DNA of 64,000 nucleotides, taken from Paenibacillus sp. MAHUQ-63 (GTDB lineage Bacteria; Bacillota; Bacilli; Paenibacillales; NBRC-103111). Shown piece by piece: positions 16,155 to 25,053 of the stretch. Where the stretch lies: positions 1,426,001 to 1,490,000 of the forward strand of contig NZ_JARADB010000001.1 in the NCBI RefSeq assembly GCF_028765165.1. The letters run 5' to 3'. Position numbers and translations under genes: made by a program. The first letter of the stretch is position 1. Each line of letters opens with the position of its first letter. The notes below the pieces were generated by a model, which did no database searches, was not told the DNA's origin, and saw nothing but the letters and a program-made list of their open reading frames with translations.

Positions 16155-17132
16155 ATGACAGCTGACATTTCCTATACAACCGAAGAGATCGCCAAGCTCC
16201 TCAAAATCTCCAAACTGACCGTGTATGACCTCATCAAAAAAGGAGACCTGCCCGCCTACCGGGTAGGCAAGCAAATGCGTGTAGACGCTTCTGATCTCGA
16301 AGCGTATAAAGTCCGCGCCAAAGGCGGGATGACGAGCTCCTCACGTGTCGTCGATCCGCCTGTCCTCGATCCGCCAGCGGGACCTGCGCTTGCCGTTTCA
16401 CCGCCCGGTGCCGCACCTTCCGGCAAAAGCGCTCTCGTCATCACCGGCCAGGATATTTCGCTGGACATTCTGGCCAAACATATCGAACGCAAGGTGCCTG
16501 GCAGCAGACCGCTGCGTTCCTATGTAGGAAGTTTGGACAGCCTGATCGCGATGTACCGGGGGGAAACGGATATTGTCTCCACCCATCTGCTGGACGGCGA
16601 TACAGGCGAGTACAACATTCCTTATGTTCGCAAAATTTTGATCGGTTCTTCTTATATCGTCATCCGGCTTGTTTCCAGATCGGCCGGTCTCTATGTGCAG
16701 CGTGGCAACCCGAAAGGACTTCACGGATGGGCCGATCTGGGCAAGAAGGGACTGCGTCTCATTAACCGGGAGAAAGGTTCCGGCGCCCGCGTCCTGCTGG
16801 ACGAACAGCTGCGCCTGCATGGCATTTCGTACAGGGAACTGCTCGGATACGATCAGGAGGAATCGAATCATATGGGCGTGGCCGGGAAAGTCGCTACCGG
16901 CGAAGGTGATTTCGGGGTAGGCATAGAGAAGGCGGCTTCGATGGTCGGAGGCGTTGACTTCGTTCCGCTCATCCAGGAGCGTGTCGACCTTGTCATGCTG
17001 AAGAAGCCGGAAAACCTGGCTTGGATCGAGCGCGTCAAGGACGTGCTGCAATCGGAGGCGTTTCATAACGAGCTGCGCCCTATCCAAGGATATGATCTGT
17101 CCCAGACGGGGCGCGTGATGTTTGAGACTTAA
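16155..17132 (+). CDS. excisionase-type HTH / periplasmic-binding-like domain regulator, YvgK-like
   Basis: A 325-aa cytoplasmic protein. Residues 1-55 form an excisionase-family HTH (YTTEEIAKLLKISKLTVYDLIKKG, then YRVGKQMRV). A Ser/Pro/Ala linker (about 60-100) leads to a substrate-binding-like domain (about 105-320; LINREKGSGARVLLDEQLR, GEGDFGVGIEKAA) of the kind fused to molybdate or molybdopterin regulators. B. subtilis YvgK has this plan and sits with yvgLM (modAB). Here it is divergent from modA. It probably senses molybdate or a molybdenum cofactor product and controls modAB; that is inference. The start is chosen by GGAGG 6 bases upstream. Confidence 0.82.
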   Translation: MTADISYTTEEIAKLLKISKLTVYDLIKKGDLPAYRVGKQMRVDASDLEAYKVRAKGGMTSSSRVVDPPVLDPPAGPALAVSPPGAAPSGKSALVITGQDISLDILAKHIERKVPGSRPLRSYVGSLDSLIAMYRGETDIVSTHLLDGDTGEYNIPYVRKILIGSSYIVIRLVSRSAGLYVQRGNPKGLHGWADLGKKGLRLINREKGSGARVLLDEQLRLHGISYRELLGYDQEESNHMGVAGKVATGEGDFGVGIEKAASMVGGVDFVPLIQERVDLVMLKKPENLAWIERVKDVLQSEAFHNELRPIQGYDLSQTGRVMFET

Positions 17133-17153
17133 GAAGTGAGCCCCCTCCTGCGG

Positions 17154-18016
17154 CTAACGGACACAGCGGTCCTTATTCCGCGTATTCGGGCCGGTGCGGA
17201 ATTCTAACGGACACCAGCGCCGTTATTTGCCTGCTTCAGCGCCAATTCGCGCTGAAATCGGCAAAATAAGCGCCCCTGTGTCCGTTGGAATCGCGACGGG
17301 CTGTTTTTCGCGCCAATAGCGGCCGTGGTGTCCGTTAGTGCGGGCGGCGGTGGTGAACGCCAGCGCCTCCCCCGTTGGGCTAACGGACACAGCGGTCCTT
17401 ATTCCGCGTATTCGGGCCGGTGCGGAATTCTAACGGACACCAGCGCCGTTATTTGCCTGTTTCAGCGCCAATTCGCGCTGAAATCGGCAAAATAAGCGCC
17501 CCTGTGTCCGTTTGAATCGTGACGGGCTGTTTTTCGCGCCAATAGCGGCCGTGGTGTCCGTTAGTGCGGGCGGCGGTGGTGAACGCCAGCGCCTCCCCCG
17601 TTGGGCTAACGGACACAGCGGTCCTTATTCCGCGTATTCGGGCCGTGGCGGAATTCTAACGGACACCAGCGCCGTTACTTGCATGTTTCAGCGCCAATTC
17701 GCGCCGAAATCGGCAAAATAGGCGCCCCTGTGTCCGTTAGAATCGCATCGGGCCGTTTTTCGCGCCAATAGCGGCCGTGATGTCCGTTAGTGCGGGCGGC
17801 GGCGGTGACGCCAGCGCCTCCCCCGTTGGGCTAACGGACACAGCGGTCCTTATTCCGCGTATTTGGGCCGTGGCGGAATTCTAACGGACACCAGCGCCGT
17901 TACTTGCATGTTTCAGCGCCAATTCGCGCCGAAATCGGCAAAATAGGCGCCCCTGTGTCCGTTAGAATCGCATCGGGCCGTTTTTCGCGCCAATAGCTGC
18001 CGTGGTGTCCGTTAGA
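17154..18016. repeat. four tandem copies of a ~226-bp palindromic TAACGGACAC repeat
   Basis: Unit starts at 17154, 17380, 17606 and 17831 (periods 226, 226, 225); the fourth copy stops near 18016, about 40 bases short. Each unit has two TAACGGACAC sites facing two GTGTCCGTT sites, centred on TTCAGCGC-CAATTC-GCGCTGAA (in copies 1-2; the right arm reads GCGCCGAA in copies 3-4). About 185 bases of each unit can pair as a long imperfect hairpin. Copies 1-2 and 3-4 share private variants, indicating stepwise duplication. No coding frame with a ribosome site was found. Confidence 0.9.
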
Positions 18017-18071
18017 TGTTGCGTAATGACGATACGGCTCGCAAAGTCCTTTTTTACGCAGCCTCACCATC

Positions 18072-18118
18072 AAAAAATCGCCACTCACTTTGCCTGAACG
18101 CAAAGTAAATGGCGATTT
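18072..18118. terminator. bidirectional hairpin terminator
   Basis: AAATCGCCA-ctc-ACTTTGC pairs with GCAAAGT-aaa-TGGCGATTT, with an A-run at its left. It ends the palindromic array region. Confidence 0.65.
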
Positions 18119-18165
18119 CTATGACCAGCACGCTGCCTCCACATGGATTCGAGCGTCAACGTTAT

Positions 18166-18249
18166 GGTTTACGGTTTACGGTTTACGGTTTACGGTTTAT
18201 GGTTTACGCTCTACACTCCACACTCTACGCTCTACGCTCTTCGCTTCTC
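18166..18249. repeat. twelve consecutive heptamers (GGTTTAC then GCTCTAC types)
   Basis: Six copies of GGTTTAC (18166-18207, the fifth reading GGTTTAT) run without a phase break into six degenerate copies of GCTCTAC (18208-18249). The 7-base period is kept over 84 bases. It lies 16 bases past the 3' end of the MarR gene. Confidence 0.8.
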
Positions 18250-18265
18250 TACGTCACCTTCACCC

Positions 18266-18700
18266 TTAGCTCTCCTCCGTCCGCTCCTCGTCCCGCATTT
18301 CCTCGTAATCCGGAAACTCCAGAAATCCGATGCTTTTGAGCTCGTTCATATGGATCTCCGACAAATCCTCCAAAATGCGCATCCCGGACTCCGACAGCCG
18401 AATGAAGATGCTCCGCCCATCGTCCGGGTTAGGCACGCGGTATACGAGCTCAAGCTGCTCGCAGCGCTTAATCAATTCCACACAGGCATGCGGTGTAATC
18501 CGCAGACGTTCTGCAAGCTCCTTCGGGGTTGCGTAATCGCGTCCCGGGAACCCCATGATCGCCAGCATCAGCTGATGATACTGCGGAGTAAGCCCTTTCG
18601 CCCGCGCCGCCGACTCACTGAAATGTATAAATTTACGGAGTTGATACCGAAATAACGCTAACTTCTCATAGACCGCCTTGGGTAATCGCTCTTGTGACAT
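18266..18700 (-). CDS. MarR family transcriptional regulator
   Basis: A 144-aa winged-helix protein. After a dimerisation helix come YHQLMLAIMGFPG, the recognition region ATPKELAERLRITPHACVELIKRCEQLELVYRV, and the wing PDDGRSIFIRLSESG, the MarR D-x-R signature. The ATG at 18698-18700 is preferred (AAGGAG 7 bases upstream) over the longer frame. It is divergent from the ArsB-like pump with a 131-base shared region, so it may regulate the pump; no arsR is present. Confidence 0.88.
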   Translation of the reverse strand: MSQERLPKAVYEKLALFRYQLRKFIHFSESAARAKGLTPQYHQLMLAIMGFPGRDYATPKELAERLRITPHACVELIKRCEQLELVYRVPNPDDGRSIFIRLSESGMRILEDLSEIHMNELKSIGFLEFPDYEEMRDEERTEES

Positions 18701-18831
18701 ACGCTGCTCCTTGTAGATCATGATATTCCATTCTATCATACGAAACGGATCGAAGGGTACGCTCCATTCAAGCATTGACAAATAGCGAGGGAACTATGAA
18801 AATGTTGAAGAACTGCACTTAGGAGGAACAT

Positions 18832-20124
18832 ATGGTCTATTTAGCCGTCTTTATCTTTATTCTTACGATTACGTTTGTAATCTGGCAGCCTAGAGGTCTT
18901 AACATCGCCTGGTCTGCCTCGGCCGGCGCCGTGCTGGCACTGCTGTGCCAGGTTGTGTCCCTGCAGGATGTCGTCACGGTGACGGGCATCGTCTGGAACG
19001 CCACGCTGGCCTTTGTCGGGATCATCCTGATCTCGCTCGTTCTCGACAGCATCGGATTTTTTGAATGGGCGGCCCTCCACATGGCGCGTATGGCCGCAGG
19101 CGACGGCAAACGCATGTTCATCTATGTCATCGTGCTCGGGGCGGCCGTTTCCGCCTTCTTCGCCAACGACGGTGCCGCGCTCATCTTAACGCCGATCGTG
19201 CTCGCCATGGTTCGCGCGCTGAAATTTCCGGACCGCATGGTCCTGCCTTTCGTCATGGCAAGCGGATTTATCGCCGATACGACGTCCATTCCGTTCGTTG
19301 TCAGCAACCTGGTTAACATCGTATCCGCCGATTTCTTCGGCATTGATTTCGCGACCTATGCCAGCCGGATGTTCGTCACAAGTCTCTTCTCGCTAGGCGC
19401 GAGCTTACTTGTGCTGTATCTGTATTTCCGCAAAGACATTCCAAGGGATTACGATAGGACTCATCTGAAAATACCCGCTACAGCCATCAAGGACATGCGG
19501 CTTTTCCGGTTATCGTGGATCATCCTGGGCATCCTGCTCGCCTCTTACTTGGCCAGCGGATTCACCCATACGCCCGTCTCCTTCATCGTCGGCTCCGCTG
19601 CCCTCGTATTTATGCTGATGGCCCGCACCAGCAAAGCCGTTCAGGCGAAGCAAATCATCAAAGACGCTCCCTGGGGGATCGTCATCTTCTCGATCGGGAT
19701 GTACGTGGTCGTCTACGGTTTGAAAAATGCCGGTTTAACCGCTGCGCTCGGCGAACTGATTGAAGTGATCTCGAAGCATGGCTTATGGGCCGCTTCGCTG
19801 GGGATGGGCTTCCTCGCCGCCGTTCTTTCCTCGGTTATGAACAATTTGCCGACTGTAATGATCGGTGCACTGGCGATTCATGGCACCCATACCTCTGGCA
19901 TCGTTCGCGAAGCGCTCATCTATGCCAATGTGATCGGCTCCGATCTGGGACCGAAAATGACGCCGATCGGATCACTCGCGACACTGCTGTGGCTCCATGT
20001 TTTGGCCAAAAAAGGCGTGAGAATCACTTGGGGAACGTATTTCAGAATTGGCATCGTGCTGACGATCCCTACTTTGCTGATCACCCTGCTGGGATTAGCC
20101 CTGTGGTTGGAGATTATTGCCTGA
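18832..20124 (+). CDS. ArsB-type arsenical/anion transporter
   Basis: A 430-aa membrane protein with about eleven helices. It carries ArsB/ion-transporter-superfamily signatures: [20 protein letters not shown] in the first half and [19 protein letters not shown] plus [22 protein letters not shown] in the second, the duplicated hairpin motifs of ArsB. The family exports arsenite/antimonite, alone or with ArsA. AGGAGG precedes the ATG. No arsR or arsC is nearby; the divergent MarR gene is the only candidate regulator. A TTGACA at 18775-18780 could be its -35 element. Confidence 0.87.
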   Translation: MVYLAVFIFILTITFVIWQPRGLNIAWSASAGAVLALLCQVVSLQDVVTVTGIVWNATLAFVGIILISLVLDSIGFFEWAALHMARMAAGDGKRMFIYVIVLGAAVSAFFANDGAALILTPIVLAMVRALKFPDRMVLPFVMASGFIADTTSIPFVVSNLVNIVSADFFGIDFATYASRMFVTSLFSLGASLLVLYLYFRKDIPRDYDRTHLKIPATAIKDMRLFRLSWIILGILLASYLASGFTHTPVSFIVGSAALVFMLMARTSKAVQAKQIIKDAPWGIVIFSIGMYVVVYGLKNAGLTAALGELIEVISKHGLWAASLGMGFLAAVLSSVMNNLPTVMIGALAIHGTHTSGIVREALIYANVIGSDLGPKMTPIGSLATLLWLHVLAKKGVRITWGTYFRIGIVLTIPTLLITLLGLALWLEIIA

Positions 20125-20209
20125 GCGACGCATGATGTTTACATTTATGTCCACACTATGAAAACCGGCTCCTTTGTTTTTCATTGCTGCATGCAGAAAG
20201 GTGGACTTT

Positions 20210-20809
20210 ATGGTTAAGCAATTGCAAGTCATGCTCTTTATTTTTGCCGTGTACTGGGCCGTCCTGGCGATCTCGCCGACCAACCGGATCCAGTGGCTGA
20301 TGGAGAACCTGCTGCTCGTCGCCGCCGTGACGCTTCTTCTATGCACATACCGAAGATTTCAATTCTCGATGATTTCCTATTGGTTTATCTTCGTGTTCCT
20401 CTGCTTCCATGCCTATGGAGCACACTATACGTACCAAGGCACGCCGTTTGACGCATGGCTGAAGGGAACTTTTCATACGCACAGAAGCTATTACGACAGA
20501 GTCGTGCATTTCTTGTTCGGCCTGTTCTGGACCTATCCGGCCCGCGAGTGGCTGACCCGCGTGACGGCGGTACGAAAGGGGATCTGGTCCTACGTCTTAC
20601 CCGTGACCATCGTCTTTGGCTTCAGTTCACTCTTCGAAATCATAGAAATGATAGCGGCACTCGTTGCGGGACAAGCGGGGCAAGAGTATGTAGGCATGCA
20701 GGGCGACCCTTTCGACTCAGAAAAGGATATGGGGCTCGGTCTGGCCGGAGCCGCCCTAAGCATGTGCATACTGGGCTGGAAGCGGCACCGGGAGCCCGCG
20801 GCGGATTAG
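20210..20809 (+). CDS. DUF2238 membrane protein, YjdF-like
   Basis: A 199-aa protein with about six membrane helices. HAYGAHYTYQGTPFDAW, YDRVVHFLFGLFW, FSSLFEIIEMI and GMQGDPFDSEKDM are marks of the DUF2238/YjdF family of unknown function; the conserved polar residues lie within or beside helices. The start at 20210 follows AAAGGTGG. It converges on ynfA with a 2-base gap. The regulatory link to arsB upstream (85 bases) is unclear. Confidence 0.8.
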   Translation: MVKQLQVMLFIFAVYWAVLAISPTNRIQWLMENLLLVAAVTLLLCTYRRFQFSMISYWFIFVFLCFHAYGAHYTYQGTPFDAWLKGTFHTHRSYYDRVVHFLFGLFWTYPAREWLTRVTAVRKGIWSYVLPVTIVFGFSSLFEIIEMIAALVAGQAGQEYVGMQGDPFDSEKDMGLGLAGAALSMCILGWKRHREPAAD

Positions 20810-20811
20810 CA

Positions 20812-21138
20812 TCAGCTTCTTGGCGCCCACAGCATGATTGAGACACCTATGACACAGACGACGGCACCGGTCCAGTCGTAAATGTCGGGTGTTTTTTTGT
20901 CGACCACCCACCCCCACAGCACGGCCAGAACGATGAATACGCCGCCATAAGCTGCATACACCCTTCCGAACGATGGGAAGGTCTGCAAGGTCGGTATGAT
21001 ACCATACAGGATGAGCACGATGCTGCCCGCAATCCCATACCATAACGGTTTGGATTCCCGCAGCCAGAGCCAGACCAAATATCCTCCGCCGATTTCGGCA
21101 AGTCCGGCAGCTATGAAAATCAATATTGAAAACAACAC
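20812..21138 (-). CDS. ynfA: UPF0060 membrane protein YnfA
   Basis: A 108-aa four-helix membrane protein of the UPF0060/YnfA family, related to the small multidrug resistance fold: AAGLAEIGGGYLVWLWLRE, FGRVYAAYGGVFIVLAVLWGW, DIYDWTGAVVCVIGVSIMLWAPR. Its transport substrate is unknown. The start is GTG (21136-21138). It lies 33 bases after the anti-sigma gene and may be co-transcribed with it. Confidence 0.92.
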   Translation of the reverse strand: MLFSILIFIAAGLAEIGGGYLVWLWLRESKPLWYGIAGSIVLILYGIIPTLQTFPSFGRVYAAYGGVFIVLAVLWGWVVDKKTPDIYDWTGAVVCVIGVSIMLWAPRS

Positions 21139-21171
21139 TTGCTCGGACTCAGCTCCTTCCTTATTTCAATC

Positions 21172-21945
21172 TCAAGATGTCCCCAAGATCTTCTTCCCGC
21201 GCGGCTGCTGCCCGTTCGCATCCGGTTCTAGTGTAACGCCGAAGGAATCGACCTGGAAGTCGCTTCCTTTCACCGGAATACTGTACGTGAGTACGCCCGT
21301 TCCTTTCTCATCCACGCGAAGGGTTCCGCAATTATATCGCTTCCCGTTCCGGTTGAACCAGACCTGGTAAGCGGACTCTCCTTCCGTTTCATTGAGACCT
21401 TGCAAATTGATGACGACATTATGAACGTCTCCGTTCTGCAGAATCCATGCCGTACCCGAAGCGCTTGGCATCGAGCTTTCAACGGACTTTAATTGATAAG
21501 TATGCTTGATTTCAGCGGGACTGCCGAGCCCCGGATTTGCCGAAAGCACGGTATCCTTCGACCCCTGGCTCCACCAAATGCCGACGGCTAAGCCTGCAAC
21601 AATCGCCGCCGTCCAGCCATATATCCACTTGTTGGAACGCTTCTTCTTCATCTTGACCGCCTCAGCCTCAGGGCGTGGCGGCACGATTGCATCCTTGACG
21701 GCCTCAGCCTTAGGGTGCGGCGCCACGATCGCATCCATCACCTGCTGCTTCAAGTCCGGCGGAACATCCACTTCTTCCATTTGGAAAGGCAGCGCCTGCC
21801 AGACCGCCTGCAATTCGCTCCATTCTTCGCGGCAGTTGACGCAAGTTCGCAGATGCCGTTCGAAAGCCGCGCGCTCAAGCTCCGTGCAGTCGCCGGTCAC
21901 ATAGTTGACCAAGTAACCGCAGTCTATGGTTTCATGTTCTTTCAT
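21172..21945 (-). CDS. anti-sigma factor with zinc-finger ZAS and RskA domain
   Basis: A 257-aa single-pass membrane protein. The N-terminal anti-sigma domain carries the zinc motif H-x3-C-x2-C (HLRTCVNC). A short linker has a near-duplicate segment (DAIVAPHPKAEAVK / DAIVPPRPEAEAVK), then one transmembrane helix (about 109-125) and an RskA-like extracytoplasmic beta domain (VNLQGLNETEGESAYQVWF, FGVTLEPDANGQQPRGKKIL). It should hold the adjacent ECF sigma factor at the membrane. It starts 4 bases after the sigma gene stop. Confidence 0.92.
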   Translation of the reverse strand: MKEHETIDCGYLVNYVTGDCTELERAAFERHLRTCVNCREEWSELQAVWQALPFQMEEVDVPPDLKQQVMDAIVAPHPKAEAVKDAIVPPRPEAEAVKMKKKRSNKWIYGWTAAIVAGLAVGIWWSQGSKDTVLSANPGLGSPAEIKHTYQLKSVESSMPSASGTAWILQNGDVHNVVINLQGLNETEGESAYQVWFNRNGKRYNCGTLRVDEKGTGVLTYSIPVKGSDFQVDSFGVTLEPDANGQQPRGKKILGTS

Positions 21946-21949
21946 GACG

Positions 21950-22540
21950 TCATCCCTCCCTCAACGATGTCAGATGCTTGCGAAGTATTTTCAAACATTG
22001 ATGCAGCCTGCTCTTGATCGTACCGACCGGTTCGTTCGTGCGGGTTGCGATTTCGCTCAGTGAATAGCCCTGCCAATACATCATATCGATCAACTGAATC
22101 TGACTTTCCGATAAATGCACATACGCCTCGTGAATCTGTTCCCCGATCCATTTGCGCGATAGGACCGAATCCGGATCCGGGTCATCGGAGACAAGTGCAT
22201 GCTCCCACTCCCTAGGCTCATAGCGAACGACTTGCTCGAGCCGGCGCTTTTTACGCAAATAATCAATGGTCATGTTGCGCGTAACGGTGATGATCCAGTT
22301 GACGAACCCGCCCTTGCCGGGATCATAGCCTTTCTCCGTCGTCCACAGACGCGTGAACACAAGCTGAACGATTTCCCTGGCAGCCTGTTCTTCCTTCAAT
22401 GATTTCAGCGCGAATGAATACACAAGCTTCGCATAACGATCATAAAGCTCTTCCAAAGCGGGCTGATGCTTACCGAGAACCAGCTTCATGAGCTCCGCGT
22501 CTGTTCGATTACGCATATTCGGCACACTCCGAGTCGTCAT
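21950..22540 (-). CDS. ECF sigma factor, SigK/RskA-linked type
   Basis: A 196-aa sigma-70 family protein with region 2 (LEELYDRYAKLVYSFALKSL, then IVQLVFTRLW and WIITVTRNMTIDYLRKKRR) and region 4 (IQLIDMMYWQGYSLSEIA, VGTIKSRLHQCLKILRKHL). It is paired with the downstream RskA-type anti-sigma gene, so it responds to an envelope signal. The likely targets include its own operon and perhaps the COG4315-type gene upstream. Confidence 0.94.
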   Translation of the reverse strand: MTTRSVPNMRNRTDAELMKLVLGKHQPALEELYDRYAKLVYSFALKSLKEEQAAREIVQLVFTRLWTTEKGYDPGKGGFVNWIITVTRNMTIDYLRKKRRLEQVVRYEPREWEHALVSDDPDPDSVLSRKWIGEQIHEAYVHLSESQIQLIDMMYWQGYSLSEIATRTNEPVGTIKSRLHQCLKILRKHLTSLREG

Positions 22541-22595
22541 TAAGTTTATACGTTTACCATATCGCTCGGAGGATGTATTGGCAATAGATTTATAG

Positions 22596-22641
22596 AAAAA
22601 GAAAGCCCCGGAAGCTGAACGTGCCAGCTCGCCGGAGCGAA
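22596..22641 (-). terminator. terminator after the COG4315-type gene
   Basis: On the minus strand GCTCCGGCGAGCTGG pairs with a CAGCTTCCGGGGC arm and is followed by TTTCTTTTTC; it separates the secreted-protein gene from the sigma operon. Confidence 0.7.
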
Positions 22642-22649
22642 GTTAGGAA

Positions 22650-23990
22650 CTATTGCGAAGCTTTCGTTCCGCTGAATGCCGCAGGATCAACTACATACCA
22701 GACATGACCGACGTCCTGCCCAGTCGTGTCGCCCATCTTCTTATCGTCTACCCAATAGTACAGCGGGAAGCCTTTGTATGTCGTTTGCAAGCTGCCGTCC
22801 GCTCGAGTCAGCGTGCCGAAATCAGCGGAATTGACGCCGGTCGGCGCGGAGATCGCATCCGAGTAGAAGGCAGGCCATTTCTCCAGGCATTTGCCGGAAC
22901 AATTGCTCACGCCCTTCGTATCCTTATCGTAATAATACAGCGTCATCCCATTCGCATCGGTCAAATAGTTGCCAAGATCCGGCTTCGTGCCGATGGCAAT
23001 CCCGCCGTTCCCCGGCTTAATGACGAACCATACTTTGCCGACGTTATCACCCGTCGTGTCTCCAGGCTGCTTATCCTTCGCAAAATAATAGAGCGGCCAT
23101 CCCTTATATGTAAGCTGATCCTTACCGTCGGTACGCGTAAACTTCCCGAAGTCGGCGGCGCTGAATTCAGCCGGAACGGTAAAGCTGCTGTCATTGAAGA
23201 TCGGCCATGCGCTCAAGCACGCTCCAACGCAGGAATTCACATCCGCAGCATCCTTCGTAAAATAGTACAGGGTCATGCCTTTGGTATCCGTCAAGAAGCT
23301 GCCCAGCTGATCGCTCTGCTTCAACCCCAGCGCCGGAGCATCCAGCTCGCTCAGCTTGCTGGCGCTGATCCTGCCCTTGCCGCTCAAATCCGCAGCCAAC
23401 GTGCGGGTCGATCCCTTCACTTGCGCCTTCAAGGCTTCAAGCGTGGCTGACGCGATGTGCAGGTTCTTGAACGTCTTCACACCGGCGATCCGGGTTAACC
23501 CTTTAGTACCGGCGAAAGGAATGGTCTCGGCATATTGGAAATCAGTGCCCTGCGCGTAACCTAGCGATTCCAGCAATACTTTATAGTACTGCTGAGCCGT
23601 TATCGCAGCTAGCGGTTCGAAGGCATCGCTCCCCGTCCCTTGCCAGCCCAGATCAGGATGCGCTTTCAAATAACCGAGAACCGCTTGATTCTGCTTGGAG
23701 ACCGTACCGGCATCCGCGAAATTCGCAGTACCCTGGAACGCCAGCGCCTCCGCTTCCAGCCCTTTCAACCGGAGAGACATCACGGCCGCTTGCAGTCTCG
23801 TCGTTGACTTATTCAAGTATTCCGCGGTCAGTCCGCTGCCTTCGCCTTGCAGAATGCCCAAATCGCCCGCAATATCCGCTTCGGACTTCACATTCAGCGG
23901 TTCGGCCGCAGCGGCCGACCATGCCGCTGTAGCTGCTGCGATACCCGCTAATAACAGGGATGAGATGAGTGCTTTTTTAACATTGATCAT
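22650..23990 (-). CDS. secreted protein with SLH-like region and COG4315 repeats
   Basis: A 446-aa exported protein with a signal peptide ending near AAAEP. Residues about 40-160 look like one or two degenerate S-layer homology repeats (LGILQGEGSGLTAEYLNKSTTR and FADA motifs). Two COG4315/Lipoprotein_15 repeats follow, each with LYYFTKD or LYYYDKD, a Cys pair (CVGAC, CSGKC), a WP motif and a second PLYYF/W-x-x-D segment. The Cys pairs may form disulfides or bind a ligand. The function is unknown. Such genes often sit beside ECF sigma/anti-sigma pairs, as here, so it is a probable regulon member. Confidence 0.82.
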   Translation of the reverse strand: MINVKKALISSLLLAGIAAATAAWSAAAAEPLNVKSEADIAGDLGILQGEGSGLTAEYLNKSTTRLQAAVMSLRLKGLEAEALAFQGTANFADAGTVSKQNQAVLGYLKAHPDLGWQGTGSDAFEPLAAITAQQYYKVLLESLGYAQGTDFQYAETIPFAGTKGLTRIAGVKTFKNLHIASATLEALKAQVKGSTRTLAADLSGKGRISASKLSELDAPALGLKQSDQLGSFLTDTKGMTLYYFTKDAADVNSCVGACLSAWPIFNDSSFTVPAEFSAADFGKFTRTDGKDQLTYKGWPLYYFAKDKQPGDTTGDNVGKVWFVIKPGNGGIAIGTKPDLGNYLTDANGMTLYYYDKDTKGVSNCSGKCLEKWPAFYSDAISAPTGVNSADFGTLTRADGSLQTTYKGFPLYYWVDDKKMGDTTGQDVGHVWYVVDPAAFSGTKASQ

Positions 23991-24130
23991 ATTTATCTAC
24001 GCCTCCTTCATTTTCTACTTAAGGTAACGAAGGGAACGAGCGGGCGGTTTGCCGCTTTGTGAAAAAAGTTTGAGACGCCCTCCGGCAGGGAATACTACTG
24101 AACGAATATGACGTTCGGAGGCGTATCCAT

Positions 24131-25015
24131 ATGGCCGTTTCAACCAAAGGAACATTGCTCGTGGAAGGACATGAGCTGTCGATCACTAACCCTAATAAGC
24201 TGTTGTGGCCGGAGGCCGGGATTACCAAAGCGGATTACCTCGCCAAGCTGTCCGAGCTCTCCCCTTACCTGCTGCGCTATTGCCGCAACCGGCATTTGAC
24301 GACCATCCGTTTCCCGAACGGGTACGATCAGAAATCCTTTTATCAGAAGAACGCTCCTGATCCGCTTCCCGACTTCGTGAAGCTGGCGCCGCTCGACGGG
24401 ATCAACTATGTCCACCTGGACTCCTTGCCAACCTTGCTGTGGCTGGGCAATTTGGCCTGCCTGGAATTCCATCCTTCCTTCCACCGGATCGGCGAGACGC
24501 TGCCTGCGGAATGGATCATCGATATCGATCCCAGCTTGGAAGAAGAGCCGCGCATTATGGAAGCTGCGCATATCATCGGTGAAGTGCTGGACTCCCTGCG
24601 CATCCAATCGATCGCCAAGACCTCCGGAGCTACCGGCGTGCAAATTTACATCCCGATCCAACACGGCTACACGTTCGAGCAGCTGCGCAAGATCGGTCAT
24701 TTCATTGCGTCCTATGCCGTGAAGATGTACCCGAAGCTGTTCACCATCGAGCGGTTCAAGAAGAATCGCGGCGATAACATTTACATCGATTACCTCCAGC
24801 ACTGGTACGGCAAAACGCTGTCCGCACCTTATACGCCCCGCGCCAGAAAAGACGCCTCGGTCTCCACTCCCCTGTTATGGAAAGAGGTCGAGCTGCGTCC
24901 CAGTCCGCGTGAATTCAATTTGCATACCGTCATGGACCGGCTGCGCCGGCACGGCGATCTCATCGAAGGCGTTCCTCTTCAGAATCTGGACGCTATCCTA
25001 GCCCGGCTGCAATAG
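24131..25015 (+). CDS. stand-alone LigD polymerase (primase-polymerase) domain protein
   Basis: A 294-aa archaeo-eukaryotic primase-fold polymerase used in NHEJ. Marks are NPNKLLWPEAGITKADYL, IRFPNG-x5-FYQKN, the metal-binding DIDPS, the SGATGVQIYIPI segment (other LigD families have GLH at this place; the Gln form is common in my memory of Bacillota), and the GDNIYIDYLQ strand with the third acidic residue. It fills gaps at break ends with ribonucleotides. GGAGG lies upstream of ATG. The partner ku and ligase genes are 10-12 kb away, so LigD is split into two genes here. Confidence 0.92.
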   Translation: MAVSTKGTLLVEGHELSITNPNKLLWPEAGITKADYLAKLSELSPYLLRYCRNRHLTTIRFPNGYDQKSFYQKNAPDPLPDFVKLAPLDGINYVHLDSLPTLLWLGNLACLEFHPSFHRIGETLPAEWIIDIDPSLEEEPRIMEAAHIIGEVLDSLRIQSIAKTSGATGVQIYIPIQHGYTFEQLRKIGHFIASYAVKMYPKLFTIERFKKNRGDNIYIDYLQHWYGKTLSAPYTPRARKDASVSTPLLWKEVELRPSPREFNLHTVMDRLRRHGDLIEGVPLQNLDAILARLQ

Positions 25016-25053
25016 CATACCGTTGTAGTAGTACCCCACGACACTCCGTTAAA

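Noticed and set aside
17154-18016. CRISPR array
   Set aside because: Repeats are about 226 bp, palindromic and contiguous, with no unique spacers and no cas genes.
18166-18207. Telomere-like repeat suggesting a linear replicon end
   Set aside because: Only six GGTTTAC copies inside ordinary chromosomal genes; simple slippage explains it.
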